Assembly: GCA_003566935.1 (NCBI GenBank)
Contig: PXBM01000119.1
Coordinates: 1-5,371, forward strand
Reading direction: 5' to 3'
DNA: 5,371 bases
Origin: Syntrophomonadaceae bacterium
GTDB lineage: Bacteria > Bacillota > Dethiobacteria > DTU022
Under the pieces are notes generated by a model. That model did no database searches and was not told where the DNA came from. It saw only the letters and a program-made list of their open reading frames with translations. Below, one piece after another: positions 5,352 to 5,371 of the stretch. Position 1 is the stretch's first letter, and each line of letters opens with the position of its first letter. Made by a program: the position numbers and the translations under genes.

Positions 5352-5371
5352 ATTGGCTTGGTGCAATGTAA

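Larger units (their letters stand above)
5102..5371. other. Intergenic stretch, no supported gene
   Basis: Short frames exist on both strands between about 5088 and 5288, but none has a ribosome binding site or a recognisable product, and they overlap one another. The last 70 bases are AT-rich with two perfect short inverted repeats. The nature of this stretch is undetermined; it may be decayed coding or mobile-element DNA continuing beyond the window. Confidence 0.5.

Overview
The window looks like chromosomal DNA of a Gram-positive, Clostridia-like bacterium. The reasons are near-consensus AGGAGG-type ribosome binding sites, sigma-A-type TTGACT/TATAAT promoters, a single-domain cold-shock protein, a secreted CHAP/SH3/dockerin protein, and moderate GC content with AT-rich intergenic DNA. 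Genus cannot be decided from the sequence; an anaerobic Clostridia relative is an inference.

Layout. Positions 1-1943 hold two leftward genes. One is a 65-residue CspA-family cold-shock protein with its own promoter and a strong intrinsic terminator. Upstream of it is a 490-residue Cys/Met-metabolism PLP enzyme of the O-acetylhomoserine sulfhydrylase type, also with its own promoter. A divergent intergenic region (1872-2098) carries one promoter for each direction. Positions 2099-3337 hold the most distinctive gene: a rightward, exported 412-residue protein with signal peptide, CHAP cysteine hydrolase/amidase domain, SH3-like domain, a very acidic linker of about 86 residues and a C-terminal type I dockerin.

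Positions 3377-4418 hold two leftward membrane-protein genes 25 bp apart, resembling DUF3159 and DUF1475. They are driven by a near-consensus promoter at 4458-4487 and converge on the CHAP gene with only 39 bp between stop codons. Positions 4488-5371 hold no intact gene I can support. They contain AT-rich inverted repeats, a terminator-like hairpin, and a rightward fragment resembling the C-terminal (DUF4143) part of an AAA+-type ATPase, truncated at both ends.

How the genes relate. The metabolic and cold-shock genes look like independent housekeeping units. The CHAP-dockerin protein probably acts on the cell wall or as an anchored surface protein, but nothing here encodes a cohesin partner. 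The two membrane genes form a probable operon of unknown function. I see no CRISPR array, tRNA, rRNA, intact transposase or defence system. The best lead is the dockerin-tagged CHAP protein; the second is the DUF1475-DUF3159 pair.
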